DNA from: an uncultured bacterium
GTDB lineage: Bacteria > Armatimonadota > UBA5829
Assembly: GCA_938074205.1 (NCBI GenBank)
Contig: CALJES010000003.1
Location: forward strand, 1-64,000
Reading direction: 5' to 3'
Length of the DNA stretch: 64,000 bases
Positions 54,751 through 63,680 of this stretch are shown one piece after another. The notes beneath the pieces were generated by a model. The model worked only from the letters and a program-made list of their open reading frames with translations. It did not search any database and was not told where the DNA came from. Numbering within the stretch: the first letter of the stretch is position 1; every line of letters begins with the position of its first letter. The position numbers and the translations under genes were made by a program.

Positions 54751-55541
54751 CTCGTTAGAATCTCTGTTCTTCGACAGGTAAGATCGTCAAGAAGGCCTTG
54801 CCGAAGACATTTTTCGCGGAACACTTCCAGACTCAAGAGTTCGCGTTCTCCCAGATCGTACCTGATTGTGCTCGCTAGGTAATCGAGACAAACTTCGTAA
54901 GGCAACTCAAGACGAATTGCCTCATCGCGGGCAATACATTCGATTCTGCGCATGCCCTCGTCACGACTATGCTGCAGAATGTCAACCAACTTAGGTGACA
55001 AATCTATTCCGGCCCATAGCGCGAAAACTGCAGGCAGCCCAGTGAGTTTCTTCCATTCTTCGCCGATATCCAGAACCCTAAGCCCTACCTTGGGATATAA
55101 CATCGCGGCGTCGCCAATAAGAAGAAGTGCGTCCGAGGTCTCGAGAGCTTGGGAAGCATTTTCGGGTGGCGTATGTCGAAACTCCGGATGCGCATCATAA
55201 ACCTCTGCAAGGACTATCTTTAGCATATTCGTGCCAGAGAGGCTACTTGTATCAAGGGCAACGGTTCTTACTTCCTCAATCTCTACCCGAGAAAACATCA
55301 AGACGCTCTTGACCGGACCGTCGGAACTGATACAAATGCCCGGACATATATCAAGATGTGGATTCGCCAACACAGCATAACTGGAAACCGGCGCAGCCGC
55401 TATCTCCCGCGATGCAAGCATTCTTGCCAACTGTGACGGTGGCGCATAAACCAACTCCCAGTTGTCCGGAAGCCCGCCGTGCTCCAGGTGGTAAACCAAA
55501 GGTCTAACGTTTAAGTAAGGCAGGCATCCCAGTTTCATCAC
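54747..55541 (-). CDS. mqnA: Chorismate dehydratase MqnA
   Basis: 264 residues of the periplasmic-binding-protein type II fold used as an enzyme. It dehydrates chorismate to 3-[(1-carboxyvinyl)oxy]benzoate, the first step of the futalosine route. The signatures are GCLPYLNVRPLVYHL at the start, APVSSYAVL (about 49-57), VALDTSSLSGTNMLKI (about 93-108) and ALLLIGDAAM (about 138-147). It overlaps mqnE by 38 bases and mqnC by four. Confidence 0.95.
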   Translation of the reverse strand: MMKLGCLPYLNVRPLVYHLEHGGLPDNWELVYAPPSQLARMLASREIAAAPVSSYAVLANPHLDICPGICISSDGPVKSVLMFSRVEIEEVRTVALDTSSLSGTNMLKIVLAEVYDAHPEFRHTPPENASQALETSDALLLIGDAAMLYPKVGLRVLDIGEEWKKLTGLPAVFALWAGIDLSPKLVDILQHSRDEGMRRIECIARDEAIRLELPYEVCLDYLASTIRYDLGERELLSLEVFREKCLRQGLLDDLTCRRTEILTR

Positions 55542-56637
55542 GTGTTACCTCGTTGTACAGAGTATCGCGCTCCACAGGCACGGTGCCGGTTTCTGAAATC
55601 AAATCGCGTATTTCCTGAGGTGTGAGGTACTCTGGTGTTTTCGCACCGGCACTGTGCGTTATGTGTTCTTCAACGACGGTACCATCGAAATCATCGGCAC
55701 CAAAGCTCAATGCAATCTGGGCAAGCTTGACACCCAGCATTATCCAGAACGCTTTTATGTGAGGGAAATTGTCGAGTATCAATCGGGATATGGCGAATAG
55801 CTTGAGATCATCGGTTGAGCTTTGCCTGCGCAATCCCTGGTTGATATCTGTGTTTTCAATGTGAAACTTCAATGGTATGAAAGCCATGAACCCGTGGGTC
55901 TCGTCTTGAAGATCTCTCAGTTTGATCAAGTGTTCAACACGCTCAGCATCGGTTTCAATGTGGCCGTAAAGCATAGTCGCGTTGCTTCGGATACCAAGAG
56001 AATGGGCTTCTCGCATCACTTCCAGCCATTTATCCGGCGGAAGCTTGCTAGGACACAGTGCTGAGCGCACTCTAGCTGAAAAGACTTCGGCTCCCCCGCC
56101 AGGTATGGAGTCGAGACCTGACTCCCGTAGGATTTTAAGAGCCTCCTTCACAGTCATACGGCCGGCTTCAGCAATGTGAGCAATTTCCACTGCCGTGAAC
56201 GCCTGCAGGTGAACAGTTGGGAACCTCGATTTGAGCGAGGAAAGCAAATTCGTGTAGTAATCAAACGGCAAATCTGGGTCGCAACCGCCGACTATGTGCA
56301 GCTCCGTGAATTTGATTTGGTCGTACATTTGAGCTGCACGGTCCGAGACCTCCGAAATCGACATTCTGATAGCTGTCGGGTCATCGGGAGATTTGTAGAA
56401 CGCACAGAATCGACACTTGTTCTTGCAGACATTAGTGTAGTTGATGTGCCTGTTGACTATGTAATACGAGCGGCTGCCATTGAGCCTCCACCGAACGATG
56501 TTGGCTACGGCTCCGATGGCAGCTAAGTTTTTGGACTGTAAGAGTCGTATGCCGTCGTCAAGGCCGAGCCTCTCGCCGTCCAGCGCGCGCTGTAGTATGT
56601 CGCTCACATCGCTGTTTTCTAGCATCCGCTCTATCAT
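55504..56637 (-). CDS. mqnE: Aminodeoxyfutalosine synthase MqnE
   Basis: 377-residue radical SAM enzyme that joins the MqnA product to the adenosyl group of SAM. The cluster motif CKNKCRFCAFYKSP (about 71-84) follows HINYTNV, and GCDPDLPFDYYTNLL (about 118-132), SIPGGGAEVFSARVR (about 179-193) and FIPLKFHIENT (about 254-264) mark MqnE. ATG 56637 overlaps mqnP by four bases. Its C-terminal end overlaps mqnA. Confidence 0.95.
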   Translation of the reverse strand: MIERMLENSDVSDILQRALDGERLGLDDGIRLLQSKNLAAIGAVANIVRWRLNGSRSYYIVNRHINYTNVCKNKCRFCAFYKSPDDPTAIRMSISEVSDRAAQMYDQIKFTELHIVGGCDPDLPFDYYTNLLSSLKSRFPTVHLQAFTAVEIAHIAEAGRMTVKEALKILRESGLDSIPGGGAEVFSARVRSALCPSKLPPDKWLEVMREAHSLGIRSNATMLYGHIETDAERVEHLIKLRDLQDETHGFMAFIPLKFHIENTDINQGLRRQSSTDDLKLFAISRLILDNFPHIKAFWIMLGVKLAQIALSFGADDFDGTVVEEHITHSAGAKTPEYLTPQEIRDLISETGTVPVERDTLYNEVTRDETGMPALLKR

Positions 56638-57509
56638 CGTGCATATAGATCCAAAGCAACAAACATGAGTACTGCTAGGCTGACCACACCGTTTGCATTG
56701 AAAAATGCAGCGTTGACCCGACTCAGATCATTGGCCGACACGATGCTCTGCTCATACAAGAGCGAGAAGGCAGCCAGAGCAACGCCAATATAGTACCAAG
56801 CTCCAAGTCCGCACAGAAGTCCAAACGATACCAGGAAAACCGCCGCTCCTATATGTAACAGCCTCGACATCAACAACGCTCTTGCAGGGCCTATTTTTGC
56901 TGGCAGCGAGAAAAGACCGTAGCGCCTGTCAAATTCTACGTCTTGCAGCGCGTATATTATGTCAAAGCCTGCCGTCCACAAAATTACAGCTGCGCTCAAC
57001 ACCAAAGATGGAAATCCAATTTCGCCTGTCACCGCGATCCAGGCACCAACCGGTGCGATGCCCAGGGCAAGCCCTAACCACAGATGGGAAAGACTTGTGA
57101 AGCGCTTTGAGTATGAATAGCCTATCACTACAGCCAAGGCTACTGGTGATAAGGCAAAGGCGAGCGGGTTCAACAAATAACCCGCGGCGACAAGAACGAC
57201 AGACCCTCCTACGACAAGTGCCCACGCCGTACCGACCGAAACGAGTCTTTTGGGCAGTGCCCTATTTGCCGTTCTGGGATTCAGCGCGTCATAATACAAG
57301 TCGGCAATCCTATTAAAAGCCATTGCGGCAGTTCGCGCCCCAACCATGGCTAGCAATATTAAGGCAAGCGTGCGCCGACTTGGCAGGCCGTTAGCAGCCA
57401 CCAGTGCAGACGCCAGTGCAAACGGCAGAGCAAAGACAGTGTGCTCAAACTTAATCATCTCTAAGACGGTCAGAAGCTTTTGTAGAGGCTGAACTATTGT
57501 TCGCACCAT
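56634..57509 (-). CDS. mqnP: UbiA-family prenyltransferase (MqnP)
   Basis: 291 residues with about eight membrane helices. Attaches the polyprenyl chain to the naphthoate ring. The first Asp-rich motif is FNRIADLYYDALNPRTANR (about 65-83), and the second is YALQDVEFDRRYGLFSLP (about 186-203). Its place between mqnE and ubiX/ubiD identifies it as the futalosine-route prenyltransferase MqnP. It overlaps ubiX by 16 bases. Confidence 0.92.
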   Translation of the reverse strand: MVRTIVQPLQKLLTVLEMIKFEHTVFALPFALASALVAANGLPSRRTLALILLAMVGARTAAMAFNRIADLYYDALNPRTANRALPKRLVSVGTAWALVVGGSVVLVAAGYLLNPLAFALSPVALAVVIGYSYSKRFTSLSHLWLGLALGIAPVGAWIAVTGEIGFPSLVLSAAVILWTAGFDIIYALQDVEFDRRYGLFSLPAKIGPARALLMSRLLHIGAAVFLVSFGLLCGLGAWYYIGVALAAFSLLYEQSIVSANDLSRVNAAFFNANGVVSLAVLMFVALDLYAR

Positions 57510-58102
57510 TCCTGAGTCAACCTCACTCCGGCGTCCAACGCACAGAGAATCTTGTCGACAATATAGTCGACGAGATCGTCCACGCTTTTTGGCTTATTGT
57601 AGAAAGCGGGTGAAGCAGGAAGCACGACTGCGCCCGCTTCCGCGAGCACGGCTAAGTTTCGAATATGGATAAGGCTAAGCGGCGTTTCACGGAGTACTAG
57701 CACTACTTTTCGACGCTCTTTCAAGCAAACGTCGGCTGCTCTAGTGACGAGGTCGTTCGACACGCCGGCAGCTATACGACCTGCCACACCAGCGGAACAT
57801 GGAACCACTACCGTACCATCGTACTCATGCGAGCCGCTCGCAGGCGGAGCATGTAGGTCGGTATAAGATAATAGTTGAAACTTTAACTGTTCAAGCTGGG
57901 GAACTAAGTCCTCAAGGTTTTGTACAGACAGTTCACTCCGCATAATATCCAGTGCGTTGTCGGAGGCTGTCACGTAGACTCGATCGTAAATTTGAGGGAG
58001 CACCTGCAGTAGCCGCCGCGCGTATACCATCCCGCTTGCTCCTGTCAGAGCGACAAATAAGCGCTTTTGTTTATCCAATACCCAACTCCTCCCATATTGC
58101 AT
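57494..58102 (-). CDS. ubiX: Flavin prenyltransferase UbiX (MqnM-type)
   Basis: 202 residues. Makes the prenylated FMN needed by the UbiD partner. Landmarks are FVALTGASGMVYARRLL (about 16-32), VVVPCSAGVAGRIAAGVSNDLVTRAADV (about 97-124) and LVLRETPLSLIHIRNL (about 134-149), which bind FMN and dimethylallyl phosphate. The first 12-14 residues lie in the overlap with ubiD (32 bases) and the true start may be a little downstream. In futalosine organisms this protein is called MqnM. Confidence 0.94.
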   Translation of the reverse strand: MQYGRSWVLDKQKRLFVALTGASGMVYARRLLQVLPQIYDRVYVTASDNALDIMRSELSVQNLEDLVPQLEQLKFQLLSYTDLHAPPASGSHEYDGTVVVPCSAGVAGRIAAGVSNDLVTRAADVCLKERRKVVLVLRETPLSLIHIRNLAVLAEAGAVVLPASPAFYNKPKSVDDLVDYIVDKILCALDAGVRLTQEWCEQ

Positions 58103-59519
58103 CTACTCGGGCTACAATACGTGGGTCCATCGATATTTGCTCGGGCCATTGGCGTGGATGTCCTTCATCTCGAAGTTTCCTTGTAGCGTCTATCCCCATT
58201 TTGGAGCCATGCAGCGGTTGGGGAGACGCGTGATCAAGAGCATCTACCGGACCTTCTACGAATACTACGTCTCTTTTGGGATCCACGTTGCTTCCAATGC
58301 GCCACAAAACTTCTGCGGTATTCTGCACATCCACATCTTCATCTAATATCACCAAGATTTTGGTAAACATCATCTGCCCCAACCCCCAAAGGGCATGCAT
58401 CACCTTTCGAGCCTGCATGGGATAACGCTTCCGGATAGAAACAAAAGCCAGATTATGAAATACTCCTTCTATTGGCAAGTTAATGTCGACTATCTCCGGC
58501 AGTTGAGCACGCAGCAAGGGCAGGAAAATCCTTTCCGTTGCCTTTGCTAGGAAACAGTCTTCCATCGGGGGTTTCCCAACAACGGTCGCGGGATAGATCA
58601 GATCACGGCGATGTGTTATACACGTAATATGAAAAACAGGATAGTATTCCTTGGGGGAGTAATAACCTGTATGGTCTCCGAACGGACCTTCTAGGCGTCG
58701 TTCGTGAGGGTCGACATAACCTTCTAAAACGATCTCAGCATCAGCAGGAACTTCTTGATCAATAGTCTTGCACTTTACTAACCGAACGGGTTCTTTCCGC
58801 AAGAAGCCTGCAAAGATCATTTCATCAAAGTCTTCGGGGAGGGGGGCAGTAGCGGCATAGGTAATAGCCGGATCGCCTCCGAGTGCTACGGCCACCTCCA
58901 TCCTTTGGTTCCGCCGTTCATACTCCGCGTAGTGGCGTGCGCCTACCTTGTGTACATGCCAGTGCATTCCTGTGGTTTGCTCATCATAAACGTGCATCCG
59001 GTACATGCCCACGTTTCTGGATCCAGTCTTCGGGTCCTTGGTGAAAACCATTGGAAGCGTAATGAAGCGCCCTCCATCGCCGGGCCAGCACTTGAGTATC
59101 GGGAGGAACCCCAAACTTGCTTCGGAACCTTCTTTCACAACCTCCTGACAAGGAGCCGAGCGAACCGTTTTCGGAAATGCCTTGGCCAGCCGTGCCAACT
59201 TTGGCAGCGCTTTGAGTTTCTCGAGAAAACTTCCAGGCAGCTCAGCGTTGAGCATCGATTCGATTTCTCGGGCTATGCTGTCGATGTCGTCTACACCGAG
59301 AGCCAGCGCCATTCGGCGCATTGTTCCAAATTGGTTCGTGAGTATCGGTACATCTGAGCCGACAACATTTTCAAAGAAAAGAGCCGGACCGCCAGATTTT
59401 ACTGCCCTGTCTGTGATTTCTGTCACTTCTAGTTCAGGACTAACAGGGTGTCTGATGCGAACAAGTTCGCCTTCATTTTCCAGTTTGGAAATGAAATCTC
59501 GCAGGTCAGAGTACGCCAT
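58071..59519 (-). CDS. ubiD: UbiD-family decarboxylase (MqnL-type)
   Basis: 482 residues from ATG 59519 (MAYSDLRDFISKLE is the family start; the 12 codons upstream lie in the previous gene's end). A prenyl-FMN-dependent decarboxylase, probably removing the carboxylate of the prenylated naphthoate. The UbiD catalytic Glu-Arg-Glu region lies in LEGPFGDHTGYYSP (about 275-288), with ITYAATAPLPEDFDE and VGKPPMEDCFLAK following the pattern of the family. Four bases separate its start from the stop of the LUD fusion gene. Confidence 0.93.
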   Translation of the reverse strand: MAYSDLRDFISKLENEGELVRIRHPVSPELEVTEITDRAVKSGGPALFFENVVGSDVPILTNQFGTMRRMALALGVDDIDSIAREIESMLNAELPGSFLEKLKALPKLARLAKAFPKTVRSAPCQEVVKEGSEASLGFLPILKCWPGDGGRFITLPMVFTKDPKTGSRNVGMYRMHVYDEQTTGMHWHVHKVGARHYAEYERRNQRMEVAVALGGDPAITYAATAPLPEDFDEMIFAGFLRKEPVRLVKCKTIDQEVPADAEIVLEGYVDPHERRLEGPFGDHTGYYSPKEYYPVFHITCITHRRDLIYPATVVGKPPMEDCFLAKATERIFLPLLRAQLPEIVDINLPIEGVFHNLAFVSIRKRYPMQARKVMHALWGLGQMMFTKILVILDEDVDVQNTAEVLWRIGSNVDPKRDVVFVEGPVDALDHASPQPLHGSKMGIDATRKLRDEGHPRQWPEQISMDPRIVARVDAIWEELGIG

Positions 59520-59523
59520 TTGA

Positions 59524-61677
59524 CTAGTAGAATCGTTCGACCAACAATTGGGCACTGTGAAAAACTTCTATGGAACTTCCCCTAGTGGCAAGTCCACCTC
59601 GGATCTGCATTATGCAGCCGGGACAATCTGTAGCAACAATATCGGCGCTCGATACCAGTATCGCGTCGAGCTTTCTATCAAGAATGGCAGCGGAAATTGC
59701 CGGCTGCTCGAGAGTATAAGTGCCTGCGAAGCCGCAGCACTCGTTCGCATCCGGCATATCAACGAGCGAGAAACCGGAGGCTGCAAGTAGGCCGGTCGAA
59801 AGCTCCGACGTTTTTAGAGTGCGCCTCTGGTGGCACGGGCTGTGATAGGCTACTTTCTTGCTCGATTCAACGTCATGGGCGCTGACATAGCTCGGAGCAA
59901 TATTGCTGATCAGCTGACAAAAATCTACAACTTTACGAGACAACTCAAGAGCGCGTTCATACCAATGAGTATTTTTCAGCAAATTAGGGAAACGATATTT
60001 GAGCATAGCTGCGCATGTAGGACAGCCTGTCACCACATAGTCAACCGACAAGCGGCCGAAAACTTGGATAGCATCAACTGCAAGTTTGCGAACTGTGCCG
60101 AAATCGCCTAGGTAAAGCGCTGGTGCGCCGCAGCAAGATTGCTCCACCGGAAAAAGCAAAGCTGCCCCCAATCGAGTCACGGTATTTGATATGGCTTCCC
60201 CGATTTCTGGGTATACAAAATTGATCAGACATCCAGCATAAAGTGCTACGCGCGGACTGCTTGATTCGTTTTGCGCATCAGGCAATATCTCCCGCAGAAA
60301 GCTTTTTGCCAAGCCCGGAAACCGCTTGCCAGCAAGGAGTTCTGATATAACAGGTAGGCTGCGGAAGGTGCCGTCGGACTGAAGAAACGGTGGTTGTAGT
60401 GTCCGTGCCAGCTTCGTTGTTCCGCGGAGGACGTGCGGATGCCTAATAAGAGACAAGCCTACTCTTACAGGCATAGCCATCCCGTGCTTTTCTACTACTC
60501 GCCGACGAAGTTCTAATATCATCCTCGGCACGTCGATGCCCACCGGGCATACTTCCGCACACGCTCCGCAACCGGAGCACAGAGAGAGTGTGTCTTCAGC
60601 GGCTTCCAGTCCTTCGTGATACGCAGTGAGCACTGCGCCGATGCCGCCCATATACGTATTGGAAAACACATGTCCTCCGACTGAGTTGTAAACGGGGCAT
60701 AAGTTGAGACACGCGCCGCACTTTATGCAATACAGACCCTCGCGTAATTCGGAATCAGCCGCCATTTCCATTCGGCCGTTATCTAAAAATATGATGTGGA
60801 CTTCAGTCGGTCCATGAACGCCTAGCGTAAGAGTCTTCTCTATATCCGTCGTGCGGCTCGGACCAGTTATAAGCGAAACGTAGGCAGTTTGCTTCTGACC
60901 TGTTGCACACCGAGCCAGGAGCTTTAGCGTGCACGCGGCATCGTCTAGCGTCTCAACTAGTTTTTCGTAGCCGACAAGAACGATGTGAACCGGGGGAAGG
61001 GTGGTGACAAGTCGGGCGTTTCCTTCGTTGGAAACTATTACCACTGTTCCGCTCTCGGCAATCGCTATGTTCGCGCCAGATATGCCGATGTCTGCGTCTA
61101 AAAAGGCCCGGCGAAGTGCTCTGCGAGCTACCTTGACTAGTGTCGGTATGTCAGCAGAGACTGGTTCACCCAAAACGCGTGAGAACAACTCTGCGACTTG
61201 TTCGCGGGTCTTATGCATTGCCGGCATCGTGAAGTGAGAAGGCTTTTCACCTGCGAGCTGTATAATCCACTCACCAAGATCAGTCTCAACAACGCTTAGC
61301 CCCCGATTTATAAGCTTGTCGTTAAGACAAATTTCCTCCGTCAACATGGACTTAGACTTCACGATTAGGTGGGCATCGTGCTCTTGGGCAATGCGCGCCA
61401 CTATTTGGGCTGCATCGCTCCCGTCATTTGCCTCGTAGATTGCAGCTCCCACCTCTGCAGCTTCTTCTTTGAATCGTGAGAAAAGCCTGTGCAGGTCGGG
61501 CACGCAGCGTTCTTTCACAGCGCGGAGTTGCGCTCGAGCTCGCTCGAAGTCGAAGTTTCGCATGCACTGTTCGCGAGCCAACTTGTACGAGCGCGCAGCT
61601 CGGGCTAAAGCTGTTTGGAGGTCAGGGTTCAGCAGGGCATCGTGGACTCTTTTGCGGTGGGACATGCTTTCGGACAT
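59524..61677 (-). CDS. LutB-LutA-like fusion: LUD, two 4Fe-4S clusters and two CCG domains
   Basis: 717 residues. Residues about 65-300 form a LUD domain (LIVKSKSMLTEEICLN, AIAESGTVVIVSNEGNARL). Two 4Fe-4S motifs follow (CIKCGACLNLCP at about 319-330 and CSGCGACAEVCP at about 366-377), and then a GlcF/LutA-type pair of CCG domains (SCCGAPALYLGDFG and NECCGFAGTYTLE). In lactate oxidation LutA and LutB are separate proteins; here they are joined. It leads the long operon with its own strong promoter, so it may feed electrons from lactate or glycolate to menaquinone (inference). LutC is not in the window. Confidence 0.88.
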   Translation of the reverse strand: MSESMSHRKRVHDALLNPDLQTALARAARSYKLAREQCMRNFDFERARAQLRAVKERCVPDLHRLFSRFKEEAAEVGAAIYEANDGSDAAQIVARIAQEHDAHLIVKSKSMLTEEICLNDKLINRGLSVVETDLGEWIIQLAGEKPSHFTMPAMHKTREQVAELFSRVLGEPVSADIPTLVKVARRALRRAFLDADIGISGANIAIAESGTVVIVSNEGNARLVTTLPPVHIVLVGYEKLVETLDDAACTLKLLARCATGQKQTAYVSLITGPSRTTDIEKTLTLGVHGPTEVHIIFLDNGRMEMAADSELREGLYCIKCGACLNLCPVYNSVGGHVFSNTYMGGIGAVLTAYHEGLEAAEDTLSLCSGCGACAEVCPVGIDVPRMILELRRRVVEKHGMAMPVRVGLSLIRHPHVLRGTTKLARTLQPPFLQSDGTFRSLPVISELLAGKRFPGLAKSFLREILPDAQNESSSPRVALYAGCLINFVYPEIGEAISNTVTRLGAALLFPVEQSCCGAPALYLGDFGTVRKLAVDAIQVFGRLSVDYVVTGCPTCAAMLKYRFPNLLKNTHWYERALELSRKVVDFCQLISNIAPSYVSAHDVESSKKVAYHSPCHQRRTLKTSELSTGLLAASGFSLVDMPDANECCGFAGTYTLEQPAISAAILDRKLDAILVSSADIVATDCPGCIMQIRGGLATRGSSIEVFHSAQLLVERFY

Positions 61678-61695
61678 TGCGGTCTTCCTTCTAAC

Positions 61696-61724
61696 ATTAT
61701 CTTACCGTCGGCGATACAAGTCAA
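61696..61724 (-). promoter_or_regulatory. Promoter of the LUD-ubiD-mqn operon
   Basis: On the minus strand TTGACT (61724-61719), 17 bases, GATAAT (61701-61696), 19 bases before the start codon. No comparable promoter was seen between the following genes, which overlap or lie within 90 bases. Confidence 0.75.
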
Positions 61725-61835
61725 GCTGACCCATTAGGGTCTGCTGGTAGGTGCACCGCATCGTGATAGCGAGTTAGTGTCCGTGGCGTTGGGCTGGCTT
61801 TACAAGTGTTTAACCTATTTACGCAGCTCAAGAGC

Positions 61836-61864
61836 TTGACCCCTGCCGTACCCAGGGGTATCAT
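61836..61864 (+). promoter_or_regulatory. Promoter of the envelope-protein pair at 61901
   Basis: TTGACC at 61836-61841, 17 bases, TATCAT at 61859-61864, followed by AAGGGGAG and GTG 61901. Confidence 0.7.
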
Positions 61865-61900
61865 GCCCCCAGCAGCGAATAATACAAAGGGGAGTCTTCT

Positions 61901-62764
61901 GTGCAACGTGCGGCATTGCTGTTTTGTCTAGTCGAAAGTTTGTTTTTCCTGTGTCTTGCACCTGCTAGCAGCGAGACTACGGCACCGGGCAGTGCCAAGG
62001 TATCGATCAAGTTCGCTTTCGTTCCTCGGGAAGTACGCGATTATAAGATTGACGCCGTCATCACCGGCAGAGTTTACGAGTCCGCTTCTGAACTAGGTAA
62101 ACCGGTTGACTTCAAGGCTGCGTTTAATCTAGTAGTCAGACACCGTTACGGTCGACGCGAGGCTGACGGGCTACTACCTGTAGAAATCAGTCTGCTAAAA
62201 GGAAACGCTTCAGCAGACGGTAGTACGCTGGAGCTTGCGCCAATGCTCTACCCAAGGTTAACAGTGCTCATTGATCGAGAGTGGCAGATAACAGACATAT
62301 TCGGCATGCCCAAGGAACGGATGATGGAAACGCTTCCTGGCATAAACTACGCAAACCATATAATCCTTTTCTATATTCCGGGCGCCGACGAGCAACGCAG
62401 TCCGGGCGAGAAATGGTCTTATACACTCAAAATACCCGGTCTGAGCGAGAGCTACGAGTTTACTAATCATGTCCTTCGAGAAGAAATAGTTGACGGAATC
62501 CGAGCGGTTGTCATTAGGCAAGAGATCGCGCGCAAATTATATTCCATTCAGGAAGATGCGCGCAAGGCGAACTTTAAAGGTGTAGCCGAGAGCGCGTTCG
62601 CCGTGAATAATGGACGACTCTTGAAGTCGCACGTAGAGTGCGAAATCAGCGTGCATTCTGCAAACAGTGCAACTCTGAGTAAGAATACGCAAACTAGCCC
62701 GGCGCTTTCGCAAGCAACTGTGAAAATTGATATCTCGCCGGTCGAGAGTTCCAATTCGCAATAG
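61901..62764 (+). CDS. Secreted protein of unknown function
   Basis: 287 residues starting at GTG 61901 (AAGGGGAG upstream). A signal peptide (MQRAALLFCLVESLFFLCLA, cut near ASS) is followed by a beta-rich mature part with no family I recognise. The segment REVRDYKIDAVITGRVYE, the later PGEKWSYTLKIPG and the ESAFAVNNGRLLKSHVE segment resemble the layout of bacterial lipocalin-like proteins of the DUF6263 type, but this is only a shape resemblance. It directly abuts the next gene (stop 62764, GTG 62765). Confidence 0.65.
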   Translation: MQRAALLFCLVESLFFLCLAPASSETTAPGSAKVSIKFAFVPREVRDYKIDAVITGRVYESASELGKPVDFKAAFNLVVRHRYGRREADGLLPVEISLLKGNASADGSTLELAPMLYPRLTVLIDREWQITDIFGMPKERMMETLPGINYANHIILFYIPGADEQRSPGEKWSYTLKIPGLSESYEFTNHVLREEIVDGIRAVVIRQEIARKLYSIQEDARKANFKGVAESAFAVNNGRLLKSHVECEISVHSANSATLSKNTQTSPALSQATVKIDISPVESSNSQ

Positions 62765-63562
62765 GTGTCTCAAAACTGCAATACTTCAATACTATCAAGG
62801 CATCCAACATCCAAGCCATACTATCAGTCAAGTGCAGTGGAACTTATCGGTGTCGTCCTAGTATGTGCGCTGCTCATTGCCGTGCTTCACTGGTGGTCCG
62901 AAGGCATCATTGAAGCGTCAGAAGGTTTGATTCTAGTGGTCCTTTTCGGAGGTCTCACTGTAGGACTATTCTCTGCGCGCACTGCCTGGGAATTCCTGCT
63001 TGCATTTGTTCCACTAAGCGCTACAGGCATTTATCTTCTGTATACCTATCGCACAAGTGGGTTAAAGGCATACCTGAGGCGTCAGTGCGACGAATATGTT
63101 CGCGCTATCGCGTTTGATCCCAGAAATACAGGCGCGCGCGAATGCCTTGCCCGGGCACTCTATGAACTCGGCGAACTTGACAGAGCCATAGAAGAAATGC
63201 AGGTAGCTGTGGCAATGGGAGCTGGTTTTGAGGCGCAGTACACCTTGGACAGATGGGTGAAGGAACGTCATATGCGTGACGCGACGAAGGCGATCTGCCG
63301 TTGGTGTATGGCAGAGAACTCAGTGGGCGAACGTACGTGCTATAAGTGTGGCGCGGAACTGCCGGTGCAAAACTCCCTTCTAAGGTTTCTTATGGGGGGT
63401 AGCAAGGCAAGAAGTCGGTATTACCTGATCGTTGTATTGGGTATCAGTGTGCTGTGTGTCTCGGTTATACTGCTTCCGATCAGGTACGCCTTTGTACCGT
63501 TCGTGCTGTTCATGCTGACGCTCGTTGGATGGTCGCTTATGGCTTCGGCTAGAGGGTGGTAG
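62765..63562 (+). CDS. Membrane protein with TPR-like region and zinc ribbon
   Basis: 265 residues from GTG 62765, which immediately follows the previous stop. Membrane segments lie near 25-44, 55-70 and 77-92, then a TPR-like region (RECLARALYELGELDRAIEEM, about 118-140), a zinc ribbon CRWCMAENSVGERTCYKC (about 179-196) and two more hydrophobic segments (about 220-262). The ribbon and TPR face the same side and probably bind a partner. Function unknown. Cotranscribed with the secreted protein at 61901. Confidence 0.65.
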   Translation: MSQNCNTSILSRHPTSKPYYQSSAVELIGVVLVCALLIAVLHWWSEGIIEASEGLILVVLFGGLTVGLFSARTAWEFLLAFVPLSATGIYLLYTYRTSGLKAYLRRQCDEYVRAIAFDPRNTGARECLARALYELGELDRAIEEMQVAVAMGAGFEAQYTLDRWVKERHMRDATKAICRWCMAENSVGERTCYKCGAELPVQNSLLRFLMGGSKARSRYYLIVVLGISVLCVSVILLPIRYAFVPFVLFMLTLVGWSLMASARGW

Positions 63563-63680
63563 TATAGCGGTAACAGTACCGTTTAGTAAATGGATACAAA
63601 GGGGTAATGAAGGAACAGACGTTAGAGCCGCTCTTCACTAAAAGTTGCTCACCTCGAACTCAGAAAGGAGGTACGAGGCA

